Source: Pseudomonas sp. KUIN-1 (GTDB lineage Bacteria > Pseudomonadota > Gammaproteobacteria > Pseudomonadales > Pseudomonadaceae). Taken from it: a stretch of 64,000 nucleotides of DNA. The notes beneath the pieces are model-generated. The model had not been told where the DNA came from, did no database searches, and saw only the letters and a program-made list of their open reading frames with translations. The DNA is taken from NCBI RefSeq assembly GCF_009176725.1, contig NZ_AP020337.1, positions 2,604,001-2,668,000 on the forward strand, in the 5' to 3' direction. This document shows, one piece after another, positions 36,601 through 44,976 of this stretch; position 1 is the first letter of the stretch, and every line of letters starts with the position of its first letter. A program made the position numbers and the translations under genes.

Positions 36601-36946
36601 GCCATATTTTTTGCTTGACTTGATTTCGGCTCATCTTCGAGGTCGATATTTCTCGAAGGACGATCATTCAGCTATTTATCCGGCCTATACGCCTGCAACG
36701 TCATATTCATCGCATGTGTTTAATCATGGTATGGCGCTTTTTCTTTCGGCTTATGACAAAGGAACGAGAGAGTACCGATTTGCTGCTGCGCTAGGTTACT
36801 TGTGCTTGCCTATAGCGGCTTTCCAATATCTTACGCAATATATTATTGGTTTTTTCATACAGTTTGCCCAAGGCCATTTTATAGATCTAGATGCGGTTAA
36901 AGAACATCTTACTTTGATTGCATCTGCGAAGTCTCAAAAGAATTGA
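33623..36946 (+). CDS. GapS6b-like large protein: helical repeats plus PIN-like domain
   Basis: A 1107-residue protein with no signal peptide. Residues 8-15 carry HSGSGDNV, as in the upstream gene product; because this motif precedes the first ATG, the TTG at 33623 is taken as the start. Residues about 25-760 are helical with TPR-like spacing. Residues about 775-930 look like a PIN nuclease: a hydrophobic strand ending in Asp780 (SVVLDAYSISYLAV), the FILPSATKIGLSEWIEQI stretch, and CMDAVF with Asp905 ahead of a small-residue loop. It is probably the effector of a GAPS6-type anti-phage pair. The PIN call is by pattern. Confidence 0.7.
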   Translation: MSTIEQNHSGSGDNVRDKIFITIKALAPDNFIKPMEMVFESLRKKDRERAKIQMSILKSMAHQDQETDALLDAISIYGELVESGGQGSAWGTVFRIASAAVNPIVKDVCLAAMLRLSSKTEKEVEARKHYASQSEHGPYAKEAFLSFFADQVELEAASQEFVLAEGEMTGIVEGAFRLQMTDIAVRIGGRLLEEYPSYNAKVLRVLASAMDLNYALCERHLWLCTPDVKQRLDILTIEVVDLLERSNGADLRLYDMACPILNCYQGAVPSALLDALKKYCDFLEPVHSETFAQIKALGGDDSGLTKWQRDLHAAQQSPKERNAWCSSFLAASSHTVDQLIPFIHLATPAQITEWLTGDIKVSEISEKEISFARLFASSFRAAEQNDDLLQRGFLAKEVQDFAAKWGNELGDIAPGRIFELAEKLFFANLPDKALIFTSELIGQQALWPSGFVVTHLRCLLEAQQFKTFDDVLARVTGFESSVSLMNLCSLKDEKMGDVSSALKISDQMIELAPRSSYCWYRGCYLRDKYSSLEEQRAFHARVSDLLLLDHSREAAAILFFMARAGNFKRAEAKWVDWFIQNPQELAIDFVDFYFGLSMGGQTNISISPTMPQCLAALQFTQGGVRRTKLIVEDHLAVSECTLKGSSQLGQLLLNSVADERFDLGLVTYIVEERIPPYIACMRMAMELRHIHNDGSDIFAMMETPSDPADLVPFLEEKLGRGNQERSKLRAIKDIPLFMRGHGLYSDNAFKAALNCWTDICIPKSLLYANGNEEPYSVVLDAYSISYLAVTDLAQGFLDLGIKFILPSATKIGLSEWIEQISHESFMMMGVTDTGKLYRTTASDIRSRNGHVLRALNLILHNSSVGHPGPHNAPLEVYSIRDAVDRTVYDAMELSSTNNIPWLCMDAVFAALHGTSGRPIVNAYSVVIKAMASASSDFDHKRHGLLLYAIGSLPLPLSYAELQGLAEESNYLAGFILLKIIQNHGRQIFVVNKQPYFLLDLISAHLRGRYFSKDDHSAIYPAYTPATSYSSHVFNHGMALFLSAYDKGTREYRFAAALGYLCLPIAAFQYLTQYIIGFFIQFAQGHFIDLDAVKEHLTLIASAKSQKN

Positions 36947-37385
36947 GCTCCAGCTCTAGCTTGTTACATTTCGTTCGAAAACCAAAATTGTGTGATACAC
37001 CGTCAACTCAGGCCCAAAGCTTCCAAGCGGATCACTTCAGGTAGAGGCCTAACACCGGATCCACGGAGTCCGACTTTTCGTACAAACGTAGTAACAAAGC
37101 GTTTAAAAATTGCCGCGGCGCTGATTTGTGTCGCTGGGCATCCGGCTAATAATCCTTGAGTCGATAACCGGGTGCCCACTTTTACCGTAAACAGCTTGAC
37201 TTCACGTTGCCATTGTATAGGTAGAGGCAAAAGAACTTTCTCAGGAAGGCATATCAATCAAGCCTATTCATACGTACACGCGATCAGATTCGTGGCCATA
37301 GATAACTTGTTCGGACGTATACTCCTGAAGCTTCAGAAGTGATGTCTAGTGTTCGATTCCTAAGATGGCTCTCTCCGATCAAGGT
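36947..37385. other. Intergenic region between convergent island genes
   Basis: These 439 bases separate the ends of the GapS6b-like and KAP genes. A minus-strand frame at 37003-37257 (84 codons) has no ribosome site or recognisable family. I see no clear terminator hairpin and no transposase remnant. Confidence 0.5.
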
Positions 37386-40300
37386 TCAATCCTCGCTGTC
37401 ACTTGGGCGGGCCATCAAGGCGCTCGCGAATTTCTTCATTCGGGCTTTGAAGCCTGCTTTGTTCGAAAGGTCTGCATAAACGTTGGGTAGCCGATCTCTT
37501 AGCTTTGTCACATAAGATGCATATGTATCCTTGTTATCCTTAGAAAACGACCAGTCTGCAAGCTGCTCCCACTGATGGTCGAGGAGGTCTGAAACTCGGG
37601 ATGTAGACTCTGGGTTACGGTGAATGAACAAAAGTATCTGGAGTAAACGTTCTTCTTCAACTTTGTTTCGAGGAGTTACACTTGGAATTAGGAAGTTTAG
37701 TTTGGATAAGATGAAAATAGAAGCCTCGATAGGAACTGTGGAATCATAAGCGCTGGCCCTAAGTTCAGTGCCGATTATAAATAGTGTATCCTTGTCGAAA
37801 AGCTCTAGCACATTTTTAATATTGCGCATAACCAAATCGGATGGATCCAGAAAAGGTGATTTTTTTATCAAGGTTGAGATATATGTAGAAAATGCGGCAT
37901 GAGCATTTTTTTCACCTTTGAAATCCAGCTTCCCTTCAACCATGCGATCCAGTGCATTAGCTACCTTGGGGTTCGGGCTGTTTAAAATAGCTAGCCAACT
38001 AGTCTCGTCAATCTCAGGGCCAAACTCCCTATCCAAGATGTACGCTCTCAGTGGTAATATTGAGTTATCTAATCCTGTTAGTATTGCATCGAAGAAATTC
38101 GGGTCTATCTCGTCTAGCGTTGGAAGATGTTTGGTGAGCTGAGGAAAAGAAATAATCCATGTTAGAAATTCACTTTCTGCTAATCCCTGGTCCGCCAATG
38201 CTTCACAGAGCTCGGTATAGTGCCGAAAAACATGAGTAACATATAATGTCGTTACAAGCTGCTCTTTAATTACATTTGCAAGGATCGGAGCGACTATCGC
38301 CTTTGATTGGTCTGCTATAGTCAGAGCGAAAAGGTTTCCGCTATTGATTAATGCTCTGGTCAGAGAGGTTAGGAGTTCAGGCTCCTGAGCGAACGCAAAT
38401 TCGATTTCTGGAATTTCGGCGACCTCAGCCCCCATTGCTAGTCGCATATATATAATTGCTATAGCAACCTTTATGCGATTTGACTTTGTTGAGGGTAGGT
38501 GGGTTTTGATTAGTCCGGCTATAGAGTTGGAGTATGTTTTAAAAAAAGCTAGTCCAACCCAGGATCTTTCTTCGGTGGGATCATAATTGATCGCAGCTAT
38601 GATTTCCGTTATTTGCTCATCGCCGAATTGATAGTCAAGCTCTTTAGACGACAGCTTAATGTGCCCGAAATATTTATCAAGGCAGTGTACCCACTCGTCT
38701 TGAGGTAAAGGGGTCATGCCGAATGCGATCGTATCATTCGAGACAATCTGTCTTACTCCATCGACATACCCTTTCTGGCTAAGTACGATGCGATTCACAT
38801 CGATTACACGGAGATCAGGGTTTGGAATTAAGATGTGAAAGAGAATTTCTGAGCTATCCACGGTGACTTCCGGGAACGGCTCATTCAACGCGTCCAGATA
38901 GCTGTCATACATATTCACAATTTCTTGATAAACATCCTTTGTGTCTGGGTCATATATTTGCCTGGTCATCTGCAGGAATGTGTCTTGCGCGGATCTCAGT
39001 TCTCCATCGAATATAGCCTTACTGAGTCCGAGGTTAACCAATCCTTTTGTCGCCTCAAAATATCTAGTGTCGGGATCATGAGCTGTCAGTAGAAAACTCT
39101 CTGTAAACTTTTTGTTAATATGATGAATTAACATACTAATGTCACAGTTTTCTGAGGTGACGGCTTCATGAAGCGTCAGGAAAAGATTGTTAGGTGAAAC
39201 TTCACCTTCCAATTCTCTCAAAAATGAATCGGTGAATCCAAAGTATCCTGCTAGTGAAGCAAATTGTCTTCCGTTTTGAGATTCAATAGCTGTAGCCAAG
39301 GGTTGATCTATTAACTCAGCAATGGCGATATCTGGAGATGTTTGGAAGTGTATCTGAAGGATTTGAATGGGCCAGCCCTGATCCATATCCTCTCCCAATA
39401 AAGTTTGAAGAGTGCGTTTTGTTCTGGCTAAATTGGCGCTGTTTTTCTCATTCTTTTCTTTTTCACCGGGTTTATCAGTAGAAGTGGCATCTTCTGTTGA
39501 TGGCCCGGCGGGCTCCTTAAGCAATGATTCTATGGATATGTTATTGTACTTGCAGATGGCGATGTATGCTGCAATGCAAACCAAGCTTGGTTGTCCAGCC
39601 GTGACCAGCATGGTCGTGGCGATGTCATTAATAAACCTCTTTTGTAGTCGAGGTGTAACTAAACCCGCTGCCATTGGACTGTGGCGTTGCAAGATTATGC
39701 TGCAAGTATCCGCGTCGCTCCGGCTCTCAGGGCCAAAAGTTTCGGCCCAAAGTATTCTGAATGCATCTTTCCATCCAGAGGTAATGATAGGGGGTGTGCG
39801 AAATACAACTGGAAATTTTTTTGCGATGAAATCCCTTGAGTCATAGCTTTGCTCAGAGTCTCCGTTTAGGTACTGCGAAACTTTTGTTGAGCAAAAAGGT
39901 ACAATTACGCTCAAATTTTCGGAGCCCGTTACCGATGTGAATATTTCAAGATCACTCCAGACCGAACGCAAAACGTCCCGAGGTAGTCGGTCGAGGTTGT
40001 CGATGACAATTATGAAGTGATGATCTCTCACCGCGTGAAGGTGGTTTCTCAGTGCTCTCTTTAAGTCTAAAGGACTGACTTCTTTGCTGATTTCTATCGT
40101 TTCAGTAATTTGGTCATCCGAACTTCCTTTCAAGAGACTGCTGATATTCCACCGTTTTTTGCCGACTTGTTCTTTTCCATTGAAGAAATACGCGAGAATC
40201 AGAATGATTAGCGGGGCTAGACTTGTACTTAGGTAGAATAAATGTTGCCACCAAGGTATCTCCATATGTCCCCTAAGCTGTGGCAGATAGTCTCTAATGA

Positions 40301-40754
40301 AGGTAGGGCTGAGCACGCCACTTGCGATCAGTAATACAGCCCAGACGCTTATGTGACTTCTTGTGTCCTTCGTATAGCTGAAGTGCCGGCCCAGAGCAAT
40401 ATCGCGAGTTTTAAGAACTTCTTGAACTGCAGATTTGTCTCCTGTTTTTGTGAGAAGAGAAGTAATCTGGTCGGTAAATAATTCGATAAAATTGCTCTTT
40501 ATAGAGCCTTGGTAGTTCTGCTCGCAATCGAATATCCACAGCACGGATTTCGAGCTTTTTTCTTTTATCTTTCTTTCGAGCATCTGGAGTATGGAGCTCT
40601 TTCCGGAGCCGAACTCACCGTCAAGACCAATTACCCGGTGATTTTTTCCACTATCAATGTAGTCATGGATAGCTTGCGCGACTCTATCATGGCTCTCGCC
40701 CTTGAAGGCATCGCGTTCAGACGGGTTCTCGCTTTGGAAATTTAAGAGGTTCAT
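37386..40754 (-). CDS. KAP-type P-loop NTPase, 1122 residues
   Basis: A very large protein that starts at the ATG at 40754 behind AAAGGA. Walker A GEFGSGKSS is at residues 46-54. Two hydrophobic segments (about 137-155 and 172-192) sit inside the NTPase domain, as is usual in KAP proteins. The Walker B region is IIVIDNLDRLP with Asp252 and Asp255. A charged linker with many Lys/Glu lies near 425-450. The remaining 600 residues are helical without a named domain. KAP NTPases are membrane-linked; PifA, which blocks phage T7, is one. It is probably a defence or other conflict protein; the function is inferred from family and context. Confidence 0.8.
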   Translation of the reverse strand: MNLLNFQSENPSERDAFKGESHDRVAQAIHDYIDSGKNHRVIGLDGEFGSGKSSILQMLERKIKEKSSKSVLWIFDCEQNYQGSIKSNFIELFTDQITSLLTKTGDKSAVQEVLKTRDIALGRHFSYTKDTRSHISVWAVLLIASGVLSPTFIRDYLPQLRGHMEIPWWQHLFYLSTSLAPLIILILAYFFNGKEQVGKKRWNISSLLKGSSDDQITETIEISKEVSPLDLKRALRNHLHAVRDHHFIIVIDNLDRLPRDVLRSVWSDLEIFTSVTGSENLSVIVPFCSTKVSQYLNGDSEQSYDSRDFIAKKFPVVFRTPPIITSGWKDAFRILWAETFGPESRSDADTCSIILQRHSPMAAGLVTPRLQKRFINDIATTMLVTAGQPSLVCIAAYIAICKYNNISIESLLKEPAGPSTEDATSTDKPGEKEKNEKNSANLARTKRTLQTLLGEDMDQGWPIQILQIHFQTSPDIAIAELIDQPLATAIESQNGRQFASLAGYFGFTDSFLRELEGEVSPNNLFLTLHEAVTSENCDISMLIHHINKKFTESFLLTAHDPDTRYFEATKGLVNLGLSKAIFDGELRSAQDTFLQMTRQIYDPDTKDVYQEIVNMYDSYLDALNEPFPEVTVDSSEILFHILIPNPDLRVIDVNRIVLSQKGYVDGVRQIVSNDTIAFGMTPLPQDEWVHCLDKYFGHIKLSSKELDYQFGDEQITEIIAAINYDPTEERSWVGLAFFKTYSNSIAGLIKTHLPSTKSNRIKVAIAIIYMRLAMGAEVAEIPEIEFAFAQEPELLTSLTRALINSGNLFALTIADQSKAIVAPILANVIKEQLVTTLYVTHVFRHYTELCEALADQGLAESEFLTWIISFPQLTKHLPTLDEIDPNFFDAILTGLDNSILPLRAYILDREFGPEIDETSWLAILNSPNPKVANALDRMVEGKLDFKGEKNAHAAFSTYISTLIKKSPFLDPSDLVMRNIKNVLELFDKDTLFIIGTELRASAYDSTVPIEASIFILSKLNFLIPSVTPRNKVEEERLLQILLFIHRNPESTSRVSDLLDHQWEQLADWSFSKDNKDTYASYVTKLRDRLPNVYADLSNKAGFKARMKKFASALMARPSDSED

Positions 40755-41282
40755 CAGTCCTTTGCACCTTCTCAGGCCCTACGATGTGGCCGATAGGTGA
40801 AAGAATACTAGTTTTGACTGCCAACTGCGCGAATCCTTTTGAGATATTGAGTCCACGCTGGCGGCCGATGGAACCCAGTAAATCTTTAGGTCTGCAGTTT
40901 CGTCGGGTGACCAACATCCTAACAGTGCATCTTGGTAGTGGTATAGGTGCAACCGCCTGGCCTGCACCCTCTCCTAGGAGCCATTCAGATCAGCCAAGAT
41001 AGTGCACTCACGATGTCAGGTTGACCCATCATAGTCCGCATAGGTGATGGCACCTTCGCGTTTTTTTGTGGTCTCTGTGCGGCGATCTTGAGAGAGTCGA
41101 CTATGTCTGTAGTTCAGAGCCTACGATTTTTTCAGATTTATCCAGCTGAGGTTGTCAGCCGCTGGCCTCCTATCAAGGTTCAGAATGATTGACACTGTTG
41201 CATCAGACCGGATCTGTTCAGCGGGTTGCGACCTCAGCCGTTGATCGCGACACCGCCTCTCGCTTTTTCCAAGGAGATTCAA
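40755..41282. other. Divergent region between KAP and vgrG genes
   Basis: These 528 bases carry the presumed promoters of the two divergent genes. The part next to vgrG (41140-41282) is richer in GC and ends in a clear AAGGAG site. No gene or long repeat is recognised. Confidence 0.5.
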
Positions 41283-43124
41283 ATGTTGATGGACCTCGCA
41301 GCAATGTTTTCGCCACAAAATCGGCGTCTGTTCAAATTTAGAAATCTTGCCAATCCTACGCAGGACCTTTTGCTGGAGTCTTTCAGCGGAACGGAGGGGC
41401 TTTCGGACGCCTATAGCTTCGAGCTAACGCTGCTATGCCAAGATTCCGGGATCAAGCTTAAGTCGATGATGGGTCAACACTCAGTTATTGAGATCGAGCT
41501 GGCCGATGGATCCGCACGTCATGTCGCCGGTTACATCACGCGCTTTGCCAGTATTGGCAGCGATGGTGGTATCGCTCGTTACACCGCGACGCTGAACCCT
41601 TGGTTTTCAATGCTTGAAAACCGTTTCGATAGCAGAATATTTCAGGACAAGACGGTAGAGGAGGTCGTTGCTCAGGTTTTTGCGTCATGCTCTGCCTATT
41701 CGCGCCATGAGTTTCGCCTCAGCAAACCGGCAAAACGCTATGGCTACATCACTCAGTATCGAGAGTCAGACTTTAATTTTGTACAGCGTTTGCTCGAACA
41801 AGAGGGGATGTTCTATTACTTTGAACATACCTCAGAAGGTCACACGATGATCATCTGCGATGACTCTACTAGGCTGGAGTCTTTGCCTAACCAACCGAAG
41901 ATTCGCTTCCACACTGCGTCAGTTACTGAGACCGCTGATTCAATAACTGATTGGCAGAGTAATCGTCAGCTTCAGGCCTCCAGAATATCAGTCCAAACTT
42001 TTGACTATTCTCAACCGCGCAATCGTCTGCCCGTAACAATTAACAGTATTAATATGCAGGGCGATGTAGAGAATTTCGAGATTTACGATTATCCAGGTCA
42101 GTTCAGTCATAGCACTTATGACGAAGGTGGAGCTTTATTACGCTTGCGAGTCGAAGCGCTTGAACTTAGAGGTAAAACTTTTCAAGGCTCCAGTAACTGC
42201 CGAGCCATGCAGCCCGGTTATACATTTGAACTGTTGCAGCATTATAATCACGACTATGGTCCAGCAGAAGATAGGCAATTTCTGCTTATGAGCGTCCGCA
42301 GTGAAGGTCATAATAATTACTCAAATGGTCAGCCAGCGAGTTATTTCAATACATTTTCTTGCGTAAGAAGAAAAATTGTTTTTCGCCCACAATCCGTCAC
42401 GCCACGGCCGACTATTTCCGGACCACAGACAGCTATAGTCGTGGGGGCGCCGGGAGAAGAGATATTCACCGATCGTCTCGGCCGAATAAAAGTCCAGTTC
42501 CACTGGGATCGAGAGGGCAATCAAGACGATAAGAGCTCTTGCTGGGTCCGTGTGGCTCAGTCTGGTGCAAGCAGCGGTTTCGGTAGCATTCAGATTCCTC
42601 GGGTTGACGATGAGGTAGTTGTAGTCTTTCTTGATGGAAATCCAGATAGGCCTTTGGTTATGGGAAGCTTATATAACAGCCGTAACATCCCACCATGGTC
42701 TTTGCCGGCAAACAAGACGCAAAGCGGGTTCCTTACACGCTCAATAAAAGGCAAAGCCTCTAACGCCAATTTTTTCCGTTTCGAGGATAAACCAGGAGCC
42801 GAGCAAGTTAGTCTGCATGCTGAGCGCAATTTGGATACTGATGTTGAAGTAGACGAAAGCCATACAGTTGGAGGTGATCGGACAATCACGGTCAAAGGAA
42901 AGCACTCAGAAACTATCAAGTTAGAGACAAGCATCGCTGTTGAGGAGGGATCGTACTTTGTTACTGTAGACAAAGGAGAGGTGAAAATAAAGTCTGCTGA
43001 GTCGATTACACTTGAAGTGGGGTCTAGCAAACTGGTAATGAACAAGGATGGGACGATTACCCTCTCGGGCATCACCGTGAACGTGGAAGGCACGACGAAG
43101 ATTAACCTCAATAAAGACCAGTGA
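41283..43124 (+). CDS. vgrG: Type VI secretion system tip protein VgrG/TssI
   Basis: A 613-residue spike protein. The N-terminal gp27-like region (YSFELTLLCQDSGIKLKSMMGQ, later YRESDFNFVQRLLEQEGMFYYFEH) is followed by the gp5-like OB domain (TDRLGRIKVQFHWDREG, SCWVRVAQ) and a C-terminal beta-helix with repeats (ERNLDTDVEVDESHTVGGDRT). The start at 41283 has AAGGAG at 41271-41276. It heads a cassette with chaperone, effector and immunity genes, so it should carry that effector. There is no long C-terminal effector extension. Confidence 0.94.
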   Translation: MLMDLAAMFSPQNRRLFKFRNLANPTQDLLLESFSGTEGLSDAYSFELTLLCQDSGIKLKSMMGQHSVIEIELADGSARHVAGYITRFASIGSDGGIARYTATLNPWFSMLENRFDSRIFQDKTVEEVVAQVFASCSAYSRHEFRLSKPAKRYGYITQYRESDFNFVQRLLEQEGMFYYFEHTSEGHTMIICDDSTRLESLPNQPKIRFHTASVTETADSITDWQSNRQLQASRISVQTFDYSQPRNRLPVTINSINMQGDVENFEIYDYPGQFSHSTYDEGGALLRLRVEALELRGKTFQGSSNCRAMQPGYTFELLQHYNHDYGPAEDRQFLLMSVRSEGHNNYSNGQPASYFNTFSCVRRKIVFRPQSVTPRPTISGPQTAIVVGAPGEEIFTDRLGRIKVQFHWDREGNQDDKSSCWVRVAQSGASSGFGSIQIPRVDDEVVVVFLDGNPDRPLVMGSLYNSRNIPPWSLPANKTQSGFLTRSIKGKASNANFFRFEDKPGAEQVSLHAERNLDTDVEVDESHTVGGDRTITVKGKHSETIKLETSIAVEEGSYFVTVDKGEVKIKSAESITLEVGSSKLVMNKDGTITLSGITVNVEGTTKINLNKDQ

Positions 43125-43159
43125 GTTCATTAATCAGCTGCCGGACAAGGAGTAGCCTA

Positions 43160-43747
43160 ATGCAAAGAACAAGTATATTCGACCGTATCTCCGAAGCCCG
43201 TATTCGTGAGCAGAAGCGTTTGGAGGAGGAGCGTTTGGCGCAAGCGATTGTCGATGCTATTCCAGTGCCTGAACGATTTCATACAAATGAGCTAAGTTTT
43301 ATTCGTCCTCAGGGTTTTAAGGACAAAACATTCCATGTGTTTACCCTTACAGACATTGGGCCCAGCCCGCTATCTGTGGTGATAGGGCGCACCCCTGTTG
43401 AGGGTGATAAAGAACTGGAAGATTTATCTCAACTGCTAATATCTGATCTGAAAAAAGCGCTTTCGCATCTGGAGTGGATCGAACATCTTGTTCCCGTAGA
43501 GGTGGCGGGGGTGGAGGGAAGGCGTGCTGAGTTCAGGTGGCGGCAGCAGGGAACTCCCGTTCATCAGGTTCAATTTATTTTTCTGCATCACGATGAACTC
43601 GGACATTCAGTTCTTATTCAGGTAACAGGGACTAGTAACCATCCAGGCGGTATGACTATTGAAGAAAAGACCGCGTTTTATCTGTTGGTAGACACCCTGG
43701 AGTTGCGTTCGTATCCAGACTTGGATCAGGCAGTAGATCGGGTATGA
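43160..43747 (+). CDS. DcrB/DUF1795 family T6SS adaptor (Eag chaperone)
   Basis: A 195-residue protein with AAGGAG before the ATG at 43160. It has the DcrB-like fold pattern of Eag chaperones (FHTNELSFIRPQGFKDKTFHVFTL, later HQVQFIFLHHDELGHSVLIQVTG). Eag proteins bind and shield the membrane segments of prePAAR effectors and help load them onto VgrG. The following gene encodes such a prePAAR effector and overlaps by ATGA. The N-terminus here has an extra charged helix of about 30 residues. Confidence 0.88.
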   Translation: MQRTSIFDRISEARIREQKRLEEERLAQAIVDAIPVPERFHTNELSFIRPQGFKDKTFHVFTLTDIGPSPLSVVIGRTPVEGDKELEDLSQLLISDLKKALSHLEWIEHLVPVEVAGVEGRRAEFRWRQQGTPVHQVQFIFLHHDELGHSVLIQVTGTSNHPGGMTIEEKTAFYLLVDTLELRSYPDLDQAVDRV

Positions 43748-44976
43748 GCGCCGCAGCTCGCGTTAATGATCCAATTGAGCACACAGGCTCGCTGACAGGA
43801 CTGCTTGCTGGGCTTGCGATTGGCGCAATTGGTGCGGCGTTGGTTGTCGGGACAGGCGGCTTGGCTGCCGTTGCTATAGTAGGTGCGTCTGCTGCGACCG
43901 GGGCTGGTGTAGGCCAACTGATCGGAAGCCTATCGTGCTGCAATCACCAAACTGGCCAAATTGTAAGCGGTTCGAGTGATGTGTATATCAATGGTGAGCC
44001 TGCGGCCAGAGCACACGCTGATCAGGCAAAATGCGATGAGCATAGTTCCAGGCCACAGGTTATAGCTCAAGGTAGTAGCAATGTCTACATCAATGGCCAT
44101 CCTGCCGCCCGAGTCGGAGATCGCATTGCATGTGATGCGAAGATTGTAGTTGGTTCGAGTAACGTGTTTATTGGAGGAGGAACTGAGACTACTGATCCTA
44201 TCAATCCTGAAGTTCCCGAATTGTTAGAAAGAGGTATTTTGCTTGTTGGTCTGGCTAGCGCTTTTGTTCTCGCAAGCCCTGTCATTGTAATTGCTGGGCT
44301 AGTCGGAGGTATTGCTGGAGGCACTGTTGGAGGTTGGGGTGGGGCGAAGTTATTTGGCGAGGGGACCGACGGGCAAAAATTAATGGCGTTTGGCGGTGCT
44401 TTATTGGGCGGCGGTTTGGGCGCAAAAGGAGGTAAATGGTTTGACACTCGCTATGACATAAAAATACAGGGTGTTGGGTCGAATCTTGGCAATTTAAAAA
44501 TCACTCCAAAAGGGGCTGCAAAGGTTTCAAACATTGCGGAGTCCGAAGCCGCGCTTGGTCGTGCCTCACAGGCCAGAGCCGACCTTCCGCAAAGTAAAGA
44601 GTTGAAGGTAAAAACTGTCTCATCCAATGACAAGAAAACATTGAGTGGTTGGGGTAATAAAAAACCCGAAAGTTATGAGAAAATTTCTGCGGAGCAGGTT
44701 AAGACTAAGTCTGAAGAAATTGGGCATGAGGTGAAATCACATCCATACGACAGAGATTACAAAGGGCAGTACTTCTCATCTCATGCCGAAAAACAAATGT
44801 CGATTGCAAGCCCAAATCACCCGCTAGGGGTTTCGAAACCTATGTGTACTGACTGCCAAGGCTACTTTTCTCAGCTGGCTAAATATAGTAAGGTGGAACA
44901 GATAGTAGCAGATCCTAAAGCAATACGTATCTTTAAGACCGATGGTACTGTCGAAACAATTATGAGGTCGGAATGA
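43744..44976 (+). CDS. T6SS prePAAR/PAAR effector with C-terminal deaminase-like toxin
   Basis: A 410-residue effector. The prePAAR motif AARVNDPIEH (A-A-R-x2-D-x3-H) is at residues 4-13, a hydrophobic region at about 17-62, and the PAAR domain with three GSSxVYINGxPAAR-like strands at about 75-145. A second hydrophobic region spans about 160-225. The C-terminal toxin has H347-A-E349 and, after PNHPLGVSKP, C368-T-D-C371: the zinc and proton-shuttle residues of nucleotide/nucleic-acid deaminases of the DYW/Pput_2613-like kind. It should deaminate cytosine or adenine in target nucleic acid or nucleotides. The deaminase identity is by motif only. Confidence 0.87.
   Translation: MSAAARVNDPIEHTGSLTGLLAGLAIGAIGAALVVGTGGLAAVAIVGASAATGAGVGQLIGSLSCCNHQTGQIVSGSSDVYINGEPAARAHADQAKCDEHSSRPQVIAQGSSNVYINGHPAARVGDRIACDAKIVVGSSNVFIGGGTETTDPINPEVPELLERGILLVGLASAFVLASPVIVIAGLVGGIAGGTVGGWGGAKLFGEGTDGQKLMAFGGALLGGGLGAKGGKWFDTRYDIKIQGVGSNLGNLKITPKGAAKVSNIAESEAALGRASQARADLPQSKELKVKTVSSNDKKTLSGWGNKKPESYEKISAEQVKTKSEEIGHEVKSHPYDRDYKGQYFSSHAEKQMSIASPNHPLGVSKPMCTDCQGYFSQLAKYSKVEQIVADPKAIRIFKTDGTVETIMRSE

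Noticed and set aside
37003..37257. 84-codon minus-strand frame between the defence genes
   Set aside because: No ribosome site, no family; a possible transposase fragment was considered but nothing supports it.
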